Source of the DNA: CAIYRG01 sp964494505
Lineage (GTDB): Bacteria; Pseudomonadota; Alphaproteobacteria; Micropepsales; Micropepsaceae
Assembly: GCA_964494505.1 (NCBI GenBank)
Contig: CAZBRO010000003.1
Coordinates: 1-64,000 of the forward strand
Length of the DNA: 64,000 nt
Direction: 5' to 3'
Shown here: positions 49,454-58,760 of the stretch, piece after piece
Layout of the letters: each line of letters begins with the position of its first letter
How positions within the stretch are numbered: position 1 is the stretch's first letter
The notes under the pieces: generated by a model
Database searches by the model: none
Told to the model about the DNA's origin: nothing
Seen by the model: only the letters and a program-made list of their open reading frames with translations
Made by a program: the position numbers and the translations under genes

Positions 49454-52378
49454 ATGCCGATGTTCTTTCGCGACTTCCCGACGGAACGCACGCCCGTGTT
49501 CGATGCCGAACGCGCGGCGCGCACCCTTGCCGAATTGGACGAACAGGGGGCCGGTCTTGGCGCCTATCCCGGCTTTCGGGCGCTGATCGAAAGCGCGAGC
49601 GGAAATAGCCCCTACCTTGCCCGTTCGCTGCTGAAGGAAAAAGCAACCCTCGCGGGCGGCGGTTTTCTTGCCGGGCTGCCCGACCGGCCTGTCGAAGACG
49701 TGCTGCGGACGCTGGGTGAAGAAGCGATCTCCGTCGGCCACGACGAGAACGATGCCGCCCAAGCCATGCGCCGGCTTCGAATCGCCAAACGGCGCGCGGC
49801 GGTCGTCATTGCCCTTGCCGACATCGCGGGGGGCTTCGATCTCTCCCATGTGACCGCCGCGCTGACGCGCTTTGCCGATGAATGCGTCACGGGCGCTCTG
49901 CGTTTTCTTCTGCGTGATGCGGCGAAGAATGCGGGCCTTGCGGAAACACCGGCCGAAGCCCTGGAAGCGGGCACCGGCCTCGTGGTGCTCGCCATGGGCA
50001 AGATGGGCGCCTTCGAGCTGAATTATTCCAGCGATGTCGATCTCGTCGTGTTCTACGACGATTTGCGGTTTCCTTTCACGCGGAACGGCGAAAAGCGCGA
50101 CGCGGCGGTCGATCTGGTGAAGCGCCTGATCAAGCTCCTCGCGGAGACGACGGCCGAGGGCTACGTGTTCCGCGTCGATTTGCGTCTGCGGCCCGATGCC
50201 GGCGCGACCCAGGTCGCGATCTCGACGGTGGCGGCCGAGGGCTACTACGAAAGCATGGGCCAGAACTGGGAGCGCGCCGCCTGGATCAAGGCGCGCCAAT
50301 GCGCGGGCGACAGGGAAGCCGGCGCGCAGTTTCTGAAGAACATGGCGCCTTTCGTGTGGCGAAAGCATCTCGATTACGCCGCCATTCAGGACATCCATTC
50401 CATCAAGCGCCAGATTCACACCCACGCCGGACACGGGCGGGTGGCGGTTGCCGGACACAACATCAAGCTCGGCCGCGGCGGCATTCGCGAGATCGAGTTC
50501 TTCGCGCAAACCCAGCAGCTCATCCTGGGCGGACGCGATCCCTCGCTGCGTACACCGGCCACGCTCGATGCGCTCGCGGCGCTGCGCGCCCGCGGGCATA
50601 TTTCGCAAGAGGCGATGGGCGACATGTCGGACAGCTACCGGTTCCTCCGCCGGATCGAGCACCGATTGCAGATGATCGACGACCAGCAGACCCATACGCT
50701 GCCCAAGGAGCCGGATGGCCTCGATCACGTGGCGCGCTTTTCGGGTTTCGAGGATACGGCCTCGTTCGAGGACGTCTTGCGCGCGAAGCTGACCCTGGTG
50801 CAGAGCCATTACGCAAGGCTGTTCGAGCGGGAAACGCCGCTTGCAACGCAAACAGGAAGTCTGGTTTTTACCGGCGTCGAGGAAGATCCCGAAACCGTCG
50901 CCAATCTCGCGCGCATGGGTTTTGAGCGCCCCGCCGATGTTTCCGCGATCATCCGCGGCTGGCATCACGGCCGCATCCGCGCCACGCGCAGCGCACGGGC
51001 GCGCGAACTCCTGACCAGACTGATGCCGTCGCTGCTGGAAGCGCTCGCGAAAACGGCAGACCCCCGTTCTGCGTTCACCCATTTCGACCGCTTCCTTTCC
51101 GGTCTGCCGGCGGGCGTGCAGGCGTTCTCCATGCTGCTCGCCAATCCGAAGCTGTTGGACCTGATCGCCGAAATTGCGGGCAGCGCGCCGCGTCTCGCCG
51201 ACTATCTCGGGAAACATGCGGACGTGCTCGATGCGCTGATCGCTCCGGGCTTCCTGGCCGAAACGCCTTCGCAGCCGGAATTGCGCGCCCGCTTCGCGAC
51301 CGAGCTCGCGCGCGTGTCGGGCTATGAGGCAGCCCTCGACGCCGCGCGACGCTTCGCCAAGGAAGAGATGTTCCGCATCGGGGTGCAGGTGATCCAGGGG
51401 TTGAGCGATGCAGAGGAGGCCGGTCCCGCCTACGCCGACGTGGCCGATGCGGTGATCGCGGGATTGCAGGAGATCGTGGAGCGCGAGATGGAGGCCGCCC
51501 ACGGCCTCGTTCCGGGGGGCGCGTTCGCAGTGGTGGCGCTGGGCAAACTCGGCGGCCGCGAGATGACGGCGACGTCCGATCTCGACCTCGTGTTCATTTA
51601 CACACATGACGAGGCCGCGCACGCCTCGGACGGCAGGAAGCCGCTTGCGCCGTCGACCTATTTCGCCCGCGCGTCGCACCGGTTCATCGCCGCATTGACC
51701 GCCATGACGGCGGAAGGCCGGCTCTATGACGTGGACATGCGGCTACGTCCGTCGGGCAATCAGGGGCCGGTGGCGGTGAAGTTCGATACCTTCGTCGAAT
51801 ATCACCGCACGCGCTCCTGGACCTGGGAACGCATGGCGCTGACGCGCGCGCGCGTGCTCTCGGGCGCGCCTGGATTCCGGGCGCAGGTCGAAACCGCCAT
51901 TCGCTCTGCGCTGACCGCATCAGGCGCCGAGCCTGCGGAGATCCTCGCCGATGCCCGCGCGATGCGCGAGAAACTGGCGGCGCAATTTGCGGCGCGCGAC
52001 ATATGGGACATCAAGTTCGTGGCCGGCGGGTTGGTGGACATCGAATTCATCGCGCAGATTTGGCAATTGATTGCCGCGCGCAACCAGCCCGCCGTCCTGG
52101 ATCAGAATACGATCATGAGCTTGCGCAAGCTGAGCAATGCGGGCGCCATCGACGCGGGCGAGGCGGAAGCGCTGATCGCAGCCGCCCGGCTCGAACACGG
52201 GCTTACCCAGGTGCTGCGCATCGCGGTGGATGGACCCTTCAAGCCCGAATCCGCCACGCGCGGGCTGAAGGCGCTGCTTGCGCGCGCGAGCGACTCGCCG
52301 GATTTCTCGGCGGCCGAGGCCGGGCTCGTCGAGGCCGAAGCCCGCGTGCGCGCGATCTTCGAGCGCCTGATGACATAG
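49454..52378 (+). CDS. glnE: glutamine synthetase adenylyltransferase/deadenylase
   Basis: 974 residues; the bifunctional enzyme that switches glutamine synthetase off by adenylylation and on by phosphorolysis under PII control. Two nucleotidyltransferase domains: GKMGAFELNYSSDVDLVVFY (about residues 179-198) for deadenylation and GKLGGREMTATSDLDLVFIY (about 696-715) for adenylylation, each with the DxD metal site (SDVDLV, SDLDLV) and each followed by its helical partner region. RGGIREIEFFAQ and GGLVDIEFIAQI mark the helical parts. Complete. It ends nine bases before the stop of the convergent importer operon. Confidence 0.97.
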   Translation: MPMFFRDFPTERTPVFDAERAARTLAELDEQGAGLGAYPGFRALIESASGNSPYLARSLLKEKATLAGGGFLAGLPDRPVEDVLRTLGEEAISVGHDENDAAQAMRRLRIAKRRAAVVIALADIAGGFDLSHVTAALTRFADECVTGALRFLLRDAAKNAGLAETPAEALEAGTGLVVLAMGKMGAFELNYSSDVDLVVFYDDLRFPFTRNGEKRDAAVDLVKRLIKLLAETTAEGYVFRVDLRLRPDAGATQVAISTVAAEGYYESMGQNWERAAWIKARQCAGDREAGAQFLKNMAPFVWRKHLDYAAIQDIHSIKRQIHTHAGHGRVAVAGHNIKLGRGGIREIEFFAQTQQLILGGRDPSLRTPATLDALAALRARGHISQEAMGDMSDSYRFLRRIEHRLQMIDDQQTHTLPKEPDGLDHVARFSGFEDTASFEDVLRAKLTLVQSHYARLFERETPLATQTGSLVFTGVEEDPETVANLARMGFERPADVSAIIRGWHHGRIRATRSARARELLTRLMPSLLEALAKTADPRSAFTHFDRFLSGLPAGVQAFSMLLANPKLLDLIAEIAGSAPRLADYLGKHADVLDALIAPGFLAETPSQPELRARFATELARVSGYEAALDAARRFAKEEMFRIGVQVIQGLSDAEEAGPAYADVADAVIAGLQEIVEREMEAAHGLVPGGAFAVVALGKLGGREMTATSDLDLVFIYTHDEAAHASDGRKPLAPSTYFARASHRFIAALTAMTAEGRLYDVDMRLRPSGNQGPVAVKFDTFVEYHRTRSWTWERMALTRARVLSGAPGFRAQVETAIRSALTASGAEPAEILADARAMREKLAAQFAARDIWDIKFVAGGLVDIEFIAQIWQLIAARNQPAVLDQNTIMSLRKLSNAGAIDAGEAEALIAAARLEHGLTQVLRIAVDGPFKPESATRGLKALLARASDSPDFSAAEAGLVEAEARVRAIFERLMT

Positions 52379-52387
52379 CGCCGTCTC

Positions 52388-53482
52388 TTACTGCTCCAGC
52401 AGCACCGGTCCGTCTATCATCCAGCTCACATGGACGTCATCGCCCATCTCGAAACGCGCCATTCCGCTGGTGTTGGGCGCTGAAACGATGAGTGGTCTAT
52501 CCAGGCCGCCGATGGCGACCTGGAACTGGCTTCGATCGCCGAGATAGGCGGAAGCGACGACCCGTCCGGGTACGGATTGAAATCCGGGTGCATCGCGCGA
52601 CAACAGCAGCTTCTCCGGCCGGATTGCGAGCCACACGCGCGCGCCCGCGCAGAACTTCCCGCCTGCGCGAAGCGGCGCGCGGTTTCGTCCGAGCGCCGTC
52701 TCCACCGATGCGATGCCGCCAGCCGCGTCGATCATCCGGCCTTCAAAGAGGTTCATCGTCCCGATGAATTCCGCGACTGCGCGCGAGAGCGGCTGCTCGT
52801 ACAGCGTCTTGGGATCGGCCACCTGCAGCACGCGCCCCTTCTCCATCACGGCCACGCGATCGGACATGGCGAGCGCCTCTTCCTGATCGTGGGTCACGAA
52901 GAGGAAAGTGATCCCCACTTCTCTTTGAAGCTGCCGCAGTTCGATCTGCATCGCCTCGCGCAGGCGTTTGTCGAGCGCGCCCAGCGGCTCATCCAGCAGC
53001 AGCACTTTCGGCCGTTTCACCAGAGCGCGCGCCAGCGCCACGCGCTGGCGTTCGCCGCCCGAAAGCTCGTGCGCGCGCCGCTCGCCATAGCCGTCGAGCC
53101 GGATCATGGCGAGCGCGCGGGCCACGCGCTCTTCGCGTTCGTCCGCCTCAAGGCCTTCGCTGCGCAAGCCGAACGCGATGTTGTCGCGCACATTCAGGTG
53201 CGGAAAAATCGCATAGGATTGGAAGACCATGTTGGTGGCGCGCTTGTTGGGGGCAAGCGCGGTGATGTCCTCGCCGTCCAGCGAGATGCCCCCGGAATCG
53301 GGATACGCGAACCCCCCGATCATGCGCAAAAGCGTGGTCTTGCCGCATCCGGACGGCCCGAGGAGCGAGAAGAATTCGCCGCGCGCGATGCCCAGCGTAA
53401 CGCCGTCCACCGCGATAGTGTCCCCAAAGCTTTTGGAGATATTCTCGATACGGAGGAAATCGGAAGGGGCCGCCACGCTCAC
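52388..53482 (-). CDS. ABC ATP-binding protein, PotA-like (spermidine/putrescine type)
   Basis: 364 residues from GTG 53482, coupled to the permease stop by GTGA. Walker A GPSGCGKTT, Q-loop MVFQSYAIFPHLNV, signature ELSGGERQRVALARAL, Walker B LLLDEPLGALD, H-loop FVTHDQEEAL, then a TOBE domain (about 285-360) with AIRPEKLLLS. NVRDNIAFGL is typical of PotA. It energises the PotB/PotC-like permeases encoded just before it on this strand. Confidence 0.9.
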   Translation of the reverse strand: MSVAAPSDFLRIENISKSFGDTIAVDGVTLGIARGEFFSLLGPSGCGKTTLLRMIGGFAYPDSGGISLDGEDITALAPNKRATNMVFQSYAIFPHLNVRDNIAFGLRSEGLEADEREERVARALAMIRLDGYGERRAHELSGGERQRVALARALVKRPKVLLLDEPLGALDKRLREAMQIELRQLQREVGITFLFVTHDQEEALAMSDRVAVMEKGRVLQVADPKTLYEQPLSRAVAEFIGTMNLFEGRMIDAAGGIASVETALGRNRAPLRAGGKFCAGARVWLAIRPEKLLLSRDAPGFQSVPGRVVASAYLGDRSQFQVAIGGLDRPLIVSAPNTSGMARFEMGDDVHVSWMIDGPVLLEQ

Positions 53483-54306
53483 ACTCCGATCGGACGGTTG
53501 GCGCTGCCGCCGGCGGGTCCCAGACGCCGCACCCATTCTGCCACCGCGATCAACGCGGCTGAACCGATCAGGATGCTCGTGCCGAGCGCGAGGACGTTGG
53601 GGAGCTTATAGGGAAAGCGCAGCTCGCCGAAGATATAGACCGGCAGCGTGGTGTCCGTGCCGGAGAGAAAGAACGCAATCATGAAGTCGTCGAACGAAAC
53701 GATGAAGGTGAGCATCAGGCTGGCCACGATGCCGGGGAGGACGAGGGGAAACGTCACCCGCCAGAACGTCATCCAGGCGTTTTCGCCAAGATCGCGCGAA
53801 GCCTCTTCAAGGTTGGCATCGAAACCCTCGAAGCGGGACATCAGGACCAGCACGGCGAATGGAATGCAGATCAGCACATGCCCGATCGCAATGCTGAAAA
53901 GCGAAAGCGGAATCCCCACCGTCGTGACCAGGATCAGGAGCGCAATTCCGATCACGATTTCCGGAATGAACAGCGAGAGATTGGCGAAGCCGAGAATGAG
54001 GCCGCGGCCGGGAAGCGGAGCCTTGGTCAGCGCCTTGGCGGCAAGCAAACCGAGCAGGGTGGAAACAAGGGAAGCCGATGCGCCCACTTTCAGCGTGTTC
54101 ATCAGGGCTGCGCGCATGTCTTCGTCTTCCGCGAGGGCCTCGTACCACCTGGTGGTGAAACCCTTCAGCGGGAAGGCGATGAACAGCGAATCGTTGAGCG
54201 AGAACAGCGGCAGCAGCAGCACGGGAATATAAAGGAAAGCGAGATAGGCAAGCGCGTACGCCATCAAGCCGCGCCCGCGCCCCCCATGCTTCGACAGGCT
54301 CAGCAT
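53479..54306 (-). CDS. ABC permease, PotC/PotI-like
   Basis: 275 residues from ATG 54306, supported by GGAAGGAG seven bases upstream. The first codons (MLSLSKHGGRGRG) come from the intergenic CTTCGACAGGCTCAGCATG repeat; the next Met, 54264, starts the real first helix (MAYALAYLAFLYIPVLLLPL). Six helices, with the EAA loop EEASRDLGENAWMTFWRVTFPLVLPG. It pairs with PotB-like permease 54380-55246. Confidence 0.88.
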   Translation of the reverse strand: MLSLSKHGGRGRGLMAYALAYLAFLYIPVLLLPLFSLNDSLFIAFPLKGFTTRWYEALAEDEDMRAALMNTLKVGASASLVSTLLGLLAAKALTKAPLPGRGLILGFANLSLFIPEIVIGIALLILVTTVGIPLSLFSIAIGHVLICIPFAVLVLMSRFEGFDANLEEASRDLGENAWMTFWRVTFPLVLPGIVASLMLTFIVSFDDFMIAFFLSGTDTTLPVYIFGELRFPYKLPNVLALGTSILIGSAALIAVAEWVRRLGPAGGSANRPIGV

Positions 54307-54351
54307 GACGCGCTCCTTCCTTTCCTCACCCTCAGCTCGTCGAAGGATGAG
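54285..54351. repeat. CTTCGACAGGCTCAGCATG / CTCACCCT repeat overlapping the permease start
   Basis: CATGC (54285-54289) and GCATG (54303-54307) flank TTCGACAGGCTCA, and a second unit CTCACCCTCAGCTCGTCGAA follows at 54325-54345. It is the same family as 39995-40021. It lies between the two permease genes and encodes the N-terminus of the second. Confidence 0.7.
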
Positions 54352-54379
54352 GCGCGTCGCACGGCGGGAACGCGACGGC

Positions 54380-55246
54380 TCATCGGATCCTCGCCACGGC
54401 AAAGCGTGCCGCCTGAATCGCGAACACGGCAATCGCCCCGATCAGCGCCATGCTGACGATGGCGAGCGCGGCGCCCAGCGGCCAATTGTTCACGCGGCCG
54501 AACTGCACCTGAATGAGATTGGCGATCATGACGCCGTCCGAACCGCCGACCAGCGAGGGCGTCACGTAATCGCCCGTGGTGGGCACGAAGATCAGGACGG
54601 CTGCCCCGATGATGCCCGGCAGCGACAGCGGCAAGGTCACGCGCATGAACCGGCGGAAGGCCCCGTCGCCGAGGTCGGCCGCCGCTTCCAGCAGAGAGCG
54701 GTCGATTTTTTCGAGCGACACATAGATCGGCAAAATCGCGAACGCGGCATAGGCGTGCGACATCGTCACCACAACGGCCGTCGGGTTGTAGAGCAGGAAC
54801 TCAAGCGGCTGCGAAATCAGCTTGAGCTCCATCAGGCTTGAATTGATCACGCCGTTGAAGCCCAAGATCACCTTCCAGGCGAACACGCGCAGCAGATAGC
54901 TCGTCCAGAACGGGATCGTCAGCAACAGCAGCCAGATGAATTTGCCGCGGGGGCTCACGCGGAACGCCACGAAATAGGCCATGGGGTAGGCAAGGGCGAC
55001 CGTCACGGCCGTCACGATCGACGAAACCGCGATCGAACGCAGGAACAGCGTGCGATAGCCTTCGCGCGTCACCACGGCCGCGTATTGGGCGAGCGTCGGG
55101 TGGGTGTCCAGCGTAAGCGCGTTCTGGGTCCAGACGCTGTAGGCGGCGAGCAAGGCGAGCGGGGCCGCCAACGCGAACAGCAGCATCGCGATAGTGGGCG
55201 CCAGCAGCGCATAACCGGTCCGCGTTTCTCTGCTGAAGATCGCCAC
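54380..55246 (-). CDS. ABC permease, PotB/PotH-like
   Basis: 288 residues, MAIFSRETRTGYALLAPTIA, then six helices; EAAADLGDGAFRRFMRVTLP is the coupling loop, followed by TTGDYVTPSLVGGSDGVMIA, a segment typical of spermidine/putrescine permeases. It is the first gene of potB-potC-potA on this strand. No periplasmic binding protein is seen in this part of the window. Confidence 0.9.
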   Translation of the reverse strand: MAIFSRETRTGYALLAPTIAMLLFALAAPLALLAAYSVWTQNALTLDTHPTLAQYAAVVTREGYRTLFLRSIAVSSIVTAVTVALAYPMAYFVAFRVSPRGKFIWLLLLTIPFWTSYLLRVFAWKVILGFNGVINSSLMELKLISQPLEFLLYNPTAVVVTMSHAYAAFAILPIYVSLEKIDRSLLEAAADLGDGAFRRFMRVTLPLSLPGIIGAAVLIFVPTTGDYVTPSLVGGSDGVMIANLIQVQFGRVNNWPLGAALAIVSMALIGAIAVFAIQAARFAVARIR

Positions 55247-55368
55247 GCCCGCCTCCCCGTACAGGTTTCATATAGCGCGTCCCCGCCGGGCTGTCCCCAG
55301 CTTGCGCCAGGGCCGGTTCCGTGCCGAACTCAAGGCTTCGCGCGTGAGACGCGCACCAGAGCAGGGCC

Positions 55369-56160
55369 ATGCAAGCCGACCATCAGGCCATCGAGATCAC
55401 CGACGCGTGGAAGACCTATGACGGCGGAGCGAGCTTCGCCGTCGGCGGCGTCTCGCTCGGCGTCGCGCGTGGCGAATTCCTGGCGCTGATCGGGACCTCG
55501 GGCTCCGGCAAGACGACGCTGCTCAAGCTCATCAACCGCCTCATCGAACCCACGCGGGGGCGCATCGTCGTCGGTGGCGAAGACATCGCGGCCGCCGATC
55601 CTGTCTTTCTCAGGCGGCGCATCGGCTATGTGTTCCAGGGGGTGGGCCTCTTTCCTCACATGGATGTTGCGGAAAACATCGCCGTCACCTTGCGCCTGCT
55701 CGGCTGGGAAAAGCCGGCCATGTCCGCGCGGGTGGCCGAGATGCTCGACCTCGTGCGCCTGCCGCGCGAGCTTGCGGCGCGCCTCCCCGCAACCCTTTCC
55801 GGCGGCCAGGCTCAGCGTGTCGGGGTCGCGCGGGCCCTGGCGGCGCGGCCCTCCATCGTGCTGATGGACGAGCCCTTCGGCGCGGTGGACCCCGTCACCC
55901 GCGACGTGCTCGCCCGCGACTACCGCGAGCTGCACGATGGGCTGAAGCTCACCACCGTGATGGTTACCCACGATGTATTGGAGGCGGTGCTCCTGTCCGA
56001 CCGCATGGCGGTTCTGGAAAGCGGCAGCTTGATCGAATGCGGTCCGACGCAGGAGTTGCTGGCGGGGTCCAGGCACGAATCCGTTCGCGCCCTCATGGAC
56101 ATGCCGCGCCGCCAGGCCGAGCGCGTGAGCGCGCTTTCCGCAAGGGCCAGTCCGCCATGA
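55369..56160 (+). CDS. ABC ATP-binding protein, betaine/choline type (OpuCA/OsmV-like)
   Basis: 263 residues. Walker A GTSGSGKTTLLKLINRLIEP, with the KLINRLIEPTxG text typical of glycine betaine/choline ATPases, Q-loop YVFQGVGLFPHMDV, signature LSGGQAQRVGVARAL, Walker B VLMDEPFGAVD and MVTHDVLEAV. No CBS domains. It overlaps the permease-binding fusion gene by ATGA. It is divergent from the PotBCA operon with 122 bp between starts. Confidence 0.9.
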   Translation: MQADHQAIEITDAWKTYDGGASFAVGGVSLGVARGEFLALIGTSGSGKTTLLKLINRLIEPTRGRIVVGGEDIAAADPVFLRRRIGYVFQGVGLFPHMDVAENIAVTLRLLGWEKPAMSARVAEMLDLVRLPRELAARLPATLSGGQAQRVGVARALAARPSIVLMDEPFGAVDPVTRDVLARDYRELHDGLKLTTVMVTHDVLEAVLLSDRMAVLESGSLIECGPTQELLAGSRHESVRALMDMPRRQAERVSALSARASPP

Positions 56161-57716
56161 TTGTGGCGCTCGATCCGCGTGTTGCCGACGCGTTGGCGCA
56201 CCTGCCCGAATATCTGGGCGCCCATGTGGTGCTTTCCCTAAGCGCGCTGTCACTGGGTTTGGCGCTCAGCCTGCCGCTCGCACTCCTCTCCACGCGGTCG
56301 CCGCGGCTGCGTTGGTTCATGCTGACGGCGGCGAGCATCGTCCAGACAATCCCCAGCCTTGCGCTGCTGGCCTTGTTTTATCCGCTCCTGCTCGGGCTCT
56401 CGCTCCTGACGCGGGCATTGACGGGGGTGCAATTCTCCGCGCTCGGCTTCCTGCCGTCGCTGCTGGCGCTGACGCTCTACAGCATGTTGCCGATCCTGCG
56501 GAACACGGTGACGGGGCTCTCAGGCGTCGATCCGGCCGTGAAGGAAGCGGCCCAGGGCGTTGGCATGACGCGGGCTCAGTCGCTCTTTCGCGTGGAGCTG
56601 CCGCTCGCCATGCCGGTGATCATGGCCGGCATCCGCACCGCCTCGGTTCTCGTGATCGGCACGGCGACGCTCTCCACGCCGGTCGGACAGACCAGCCTCG
56701 GCAATTACATCTTCACCGGGCTTCAAACTCAGAACTGGATTTTCGTGCTGTTCGGCTGCGTTTCGGCGGCGGGGCTGGCCTTGGCTGCGGATCAGCTTCT
56801 TGCGCTGTTCGAACGGCTCTTCGCGCGGCGCGGCAATCGACGGCTTGGCGTGGTGTCCGCCGGGCTGCTCGTGCTGATGGCGGCGGGCGCGTTCATTCCG
56901 CTCCATGGCGCGCGGACGCAATATGTGATCGGCGCGAAGGGCTTTCCGGAGCAGTACATTCTCGCGGAACTGATGGAGCAGCGGCTCGACGCCGCCGGTC
57001 TCTCCGCCGCCACGCGCGAGGATCTGGGCTCGGCAGTGATCTTCGACGCGCTGGTGGAAGGCGATGTCGACGCGTATGTCGATTATTCCGGCACGCTCTG
57101 GACCAATGTCATGCACCGTACCGATGCGCCGCCGCGCGAGGCGATGCTGCGCGAGATGGGCACATGGCTGAACCAGAACCATGGCGTACGCGTGCTGGGG
57201 CCGCTCGGCTTCGAGAACGCCTATGTGCTCGCGATGCGGCGCGATCGCGCGGCTTCCCTCGGCGTCAAGACGATCGCCGATCTCGCCCGCGTTTCAGCCC
57301 GCATGAGCGTCGGCGGCGATTACGAAATCTTCGGCCGGCCCGAATGGCAGAAAGTTCGCCAAGCCTATGGCCTTTCCTTCCGCGAGGAACGCCAGATGCA
57401 ACCGCTTTTCATGTACAAGGCCGTGGCTGACGGCGAGGTGGACGCGATCACCGCCTTTTCCAGTGACGGCAGAATCGCGGAATACGATCTGGTGACGCTC
57501 GCCGATCCTCTGGCTGCGATCCCGCCTTACGACGCCGTGCTGCTGCTCGCGCCCAAGCGGAGCGGCGATGCCGCGCTCGCCGCCGCTCTCCAGCCGCTGG
57601 TCGGGCGGATTCCGGTCGAGAAGATGCGCGAGGCGAACGAGCTGGTCAGCCGAGACAAGGACCAGCTCCCGCCCTCTGAAGCCGCCCGCCGGCTGTGGCA
57701 GCGGATTCAGCCTTGA
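56157..57716 (+). CDS. fused permease and substrate-binding protein, betaine/choline type (OpuCB-OpuCC)
   Basis: 519 residues in one chain. Residues 1-250: permease with six helices, TIPSLALLALFYPLL and LRNTVTGLSGVDPAVKEAAQ. A linking membrane helix (VVSAGLLVLMAAGAFIPLHG) is followed by a periplasmic binding domain of the OpuAC/ProX type from about residue 255 (YVIGAKGFPEQYILAELMEQ, then DVDAYVDYSGTLWTNVM). Such fusions import glycine betaine, choline or carnitine for osmoprotection. Which quaternary amine is bound cannot be told. Stops three bases before the stop of speE. Confidence 0.92.
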   Translation: MIVALDPRVADALAHLPEYLGAHVVLSLSALSLGLALSLPLALLSTRSPRLRWFMLTAASIVQTIPSLALLALFYPLLLGLSLLTRALTGVQFSALGFLPSLLALTLYSMLPILRNTVTGLSGVDPAVKEAAQGVGMTRAQSLFRVELPLAMPVIMAGIRTASVLVIGTATLSTPVGQTSLGNYIFTGLQTQNWIFVLFGCVSAAGLALAADQLLALFERLFARRGNRRLGVVSAGLLVLMAAGAFIPLHGARTQYVIGAKGFPEQYILAELMEQRLDAAGLSAATREDLGSAVIFDALVEGDVDAYVDYSGTLWTNVMHRTDAPPREAMLREMGTWLNQNHGVRVLGPLGFENAYVLAMRRDRAASLGVKTIADLARVSARMSVGGDYEIFGRPEWQKVRQAYGLSFREERQMQPLFMYKAVADGEVDAITAFSSDGRIAEYDLVTLADPLAAIPPYDAVLLLAPKRSGDAALAAALQPLVGRIPVEKMREANELVSRDKDQLPPSEAARRLWQRIQP

Positions 57717-57719
57717 GGC

Positions 57720-58613
57720 TCAGCGTTTGCGTTGCTTCGGCACGAGGCGCTTCACCCATTCCGGAAAAGCAAACGAAGCAGCGTGGATGGCGGGGTTGTA
57801 ATAATCCGTCTGCAGCTTCGCAGCCGCATAGCGCGCGGCGGCGCGCCTGATGCCCGCGGGCGTGCCGAGCGTCTTTCCCGTTCCCGCCCAGGACAGCGCC
57901 ATGAAGCCGCCGATATAGGTCGGCACCACCGTCAGATAGAGTCCCGACTGCGGGAAATACGCCTTCAGCTCGTTCAGCGCTTCGGTGATCTCCCAAGGCT
58001 GATAGAACGGCACGCCCGTCTGGAAGGTTGCGTAGCCGCCGGGTTTCAGCGCATCGCGCACGCGCGCGTAAAAATTGTCCCCGAACAACGCCTTGCCAGG
58101 ACCCACGGGATCGGGCCGGTCGGCGACGATGAGGTCGAAGCGCTTCTTCGATTCCGGGCGGCCGAGATATTCGAACGCGTCGGCAATCTCGACCGACAGC
58201 CGCTTGTCGCGGAACGCCTTCGCATTGATGGCGCCGAAATGTTCGCGGCAGAGTTCCACCACGCGCCCGTCGATATCGACCAGCACGACCTCCTTCACGC
58301 CTTTGTGCTTGAGCGCTTCGTCCGCGATGGAGAGATCGCCGCCGCCGACGATCATCACCCGCTCCGCTTTTCCGTGTTCCAGCAGAGGCAGATGCGTAAG
58401 CATTTCCGCGTATGCGGATTCGTCGCGCGTCGTGATCTGGACGATGTCGTCGAGCACCATGACGCGCCCGTTCGCCACGGTGTCGAAAATCTTGATTTTT
58501 TGATAGCGGCTCTTCTCGTCCGCTAGAACTTCCGTCACCTCCATGCTTTGCGCATAGCCCTTGTGTAGCCGTTCACGGAACATCTTGCTTCGCATTGCCG
58601 CCATTTCACCCAC
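57720..58613 (-). CDS. speE: spermidine synthase family aminopropyltransferase
   Basis: 297 residues. Transfers an aminopropyl group from decarboxylated SAM to putrescine. The family N-terminus SRYQKIKIFDTVANGRVMVL and DESAYAEMLTHLPLL is clear. The nucleotide loop reads GGGDLSIADE (90-99) where most enzymes have GGGDGGxxRE, and the catalytic loop is DRPDPVGPG (165-173) instead of DSTDPVGP, so the key aspartates remain but the surroundings differ. It is divergent from speD, whose product supplies the aminopropyl donor. Confidence 0.88.
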   Translation of the reverse strand: MGEMAAMRSKMFRERLHKGYAQSMEVTEVLADEKSRYQKIKIFDTVANGRVMVLDDIVQITTRDESAYAEMLTHLPLLEHGKAERVMIVGGGDLSIADEALKHKGVKEVVLVDIDGRVVELCREHFGAINAKAFRDKRLSVEIADAFEYLGRPESKKRFDLIVADRPDPVGPGKALFGDNFYARVRDALKPGGYATFQTGVPFYQPWEITEALNELKAYFPQSGLYLTVVPTYIGGFMALSWAGTGKTLGTPAGIRRAAARYAAAKLQTDYYNPAIHAASFAFPEWVKRLVPKQRKR

Positions 58614-58760
58614 CGCATCTTCCCATCAGGCCAGCGCCTATAGGGCGCGCGTGCGTCAGTGTCTACCGTATTTGGCCATCGCAACGGCTCGTGCGAGCGC
58701 TGCTCGAAGCGCTGCGGCGATCGGACCGAAAGAAATTTTGCCCCAAGGGTCCAAATTTTC

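Noticed and set aside
47816..51679. 1,287-codon open frame on the minus strand
   Set aside because: It lies opposite the sensor kinase and glnE, both of which have clear motifs. Its text is arginine/histidine-rich with no domains, as expected of a mirror frame in GC-rich coding DNA.
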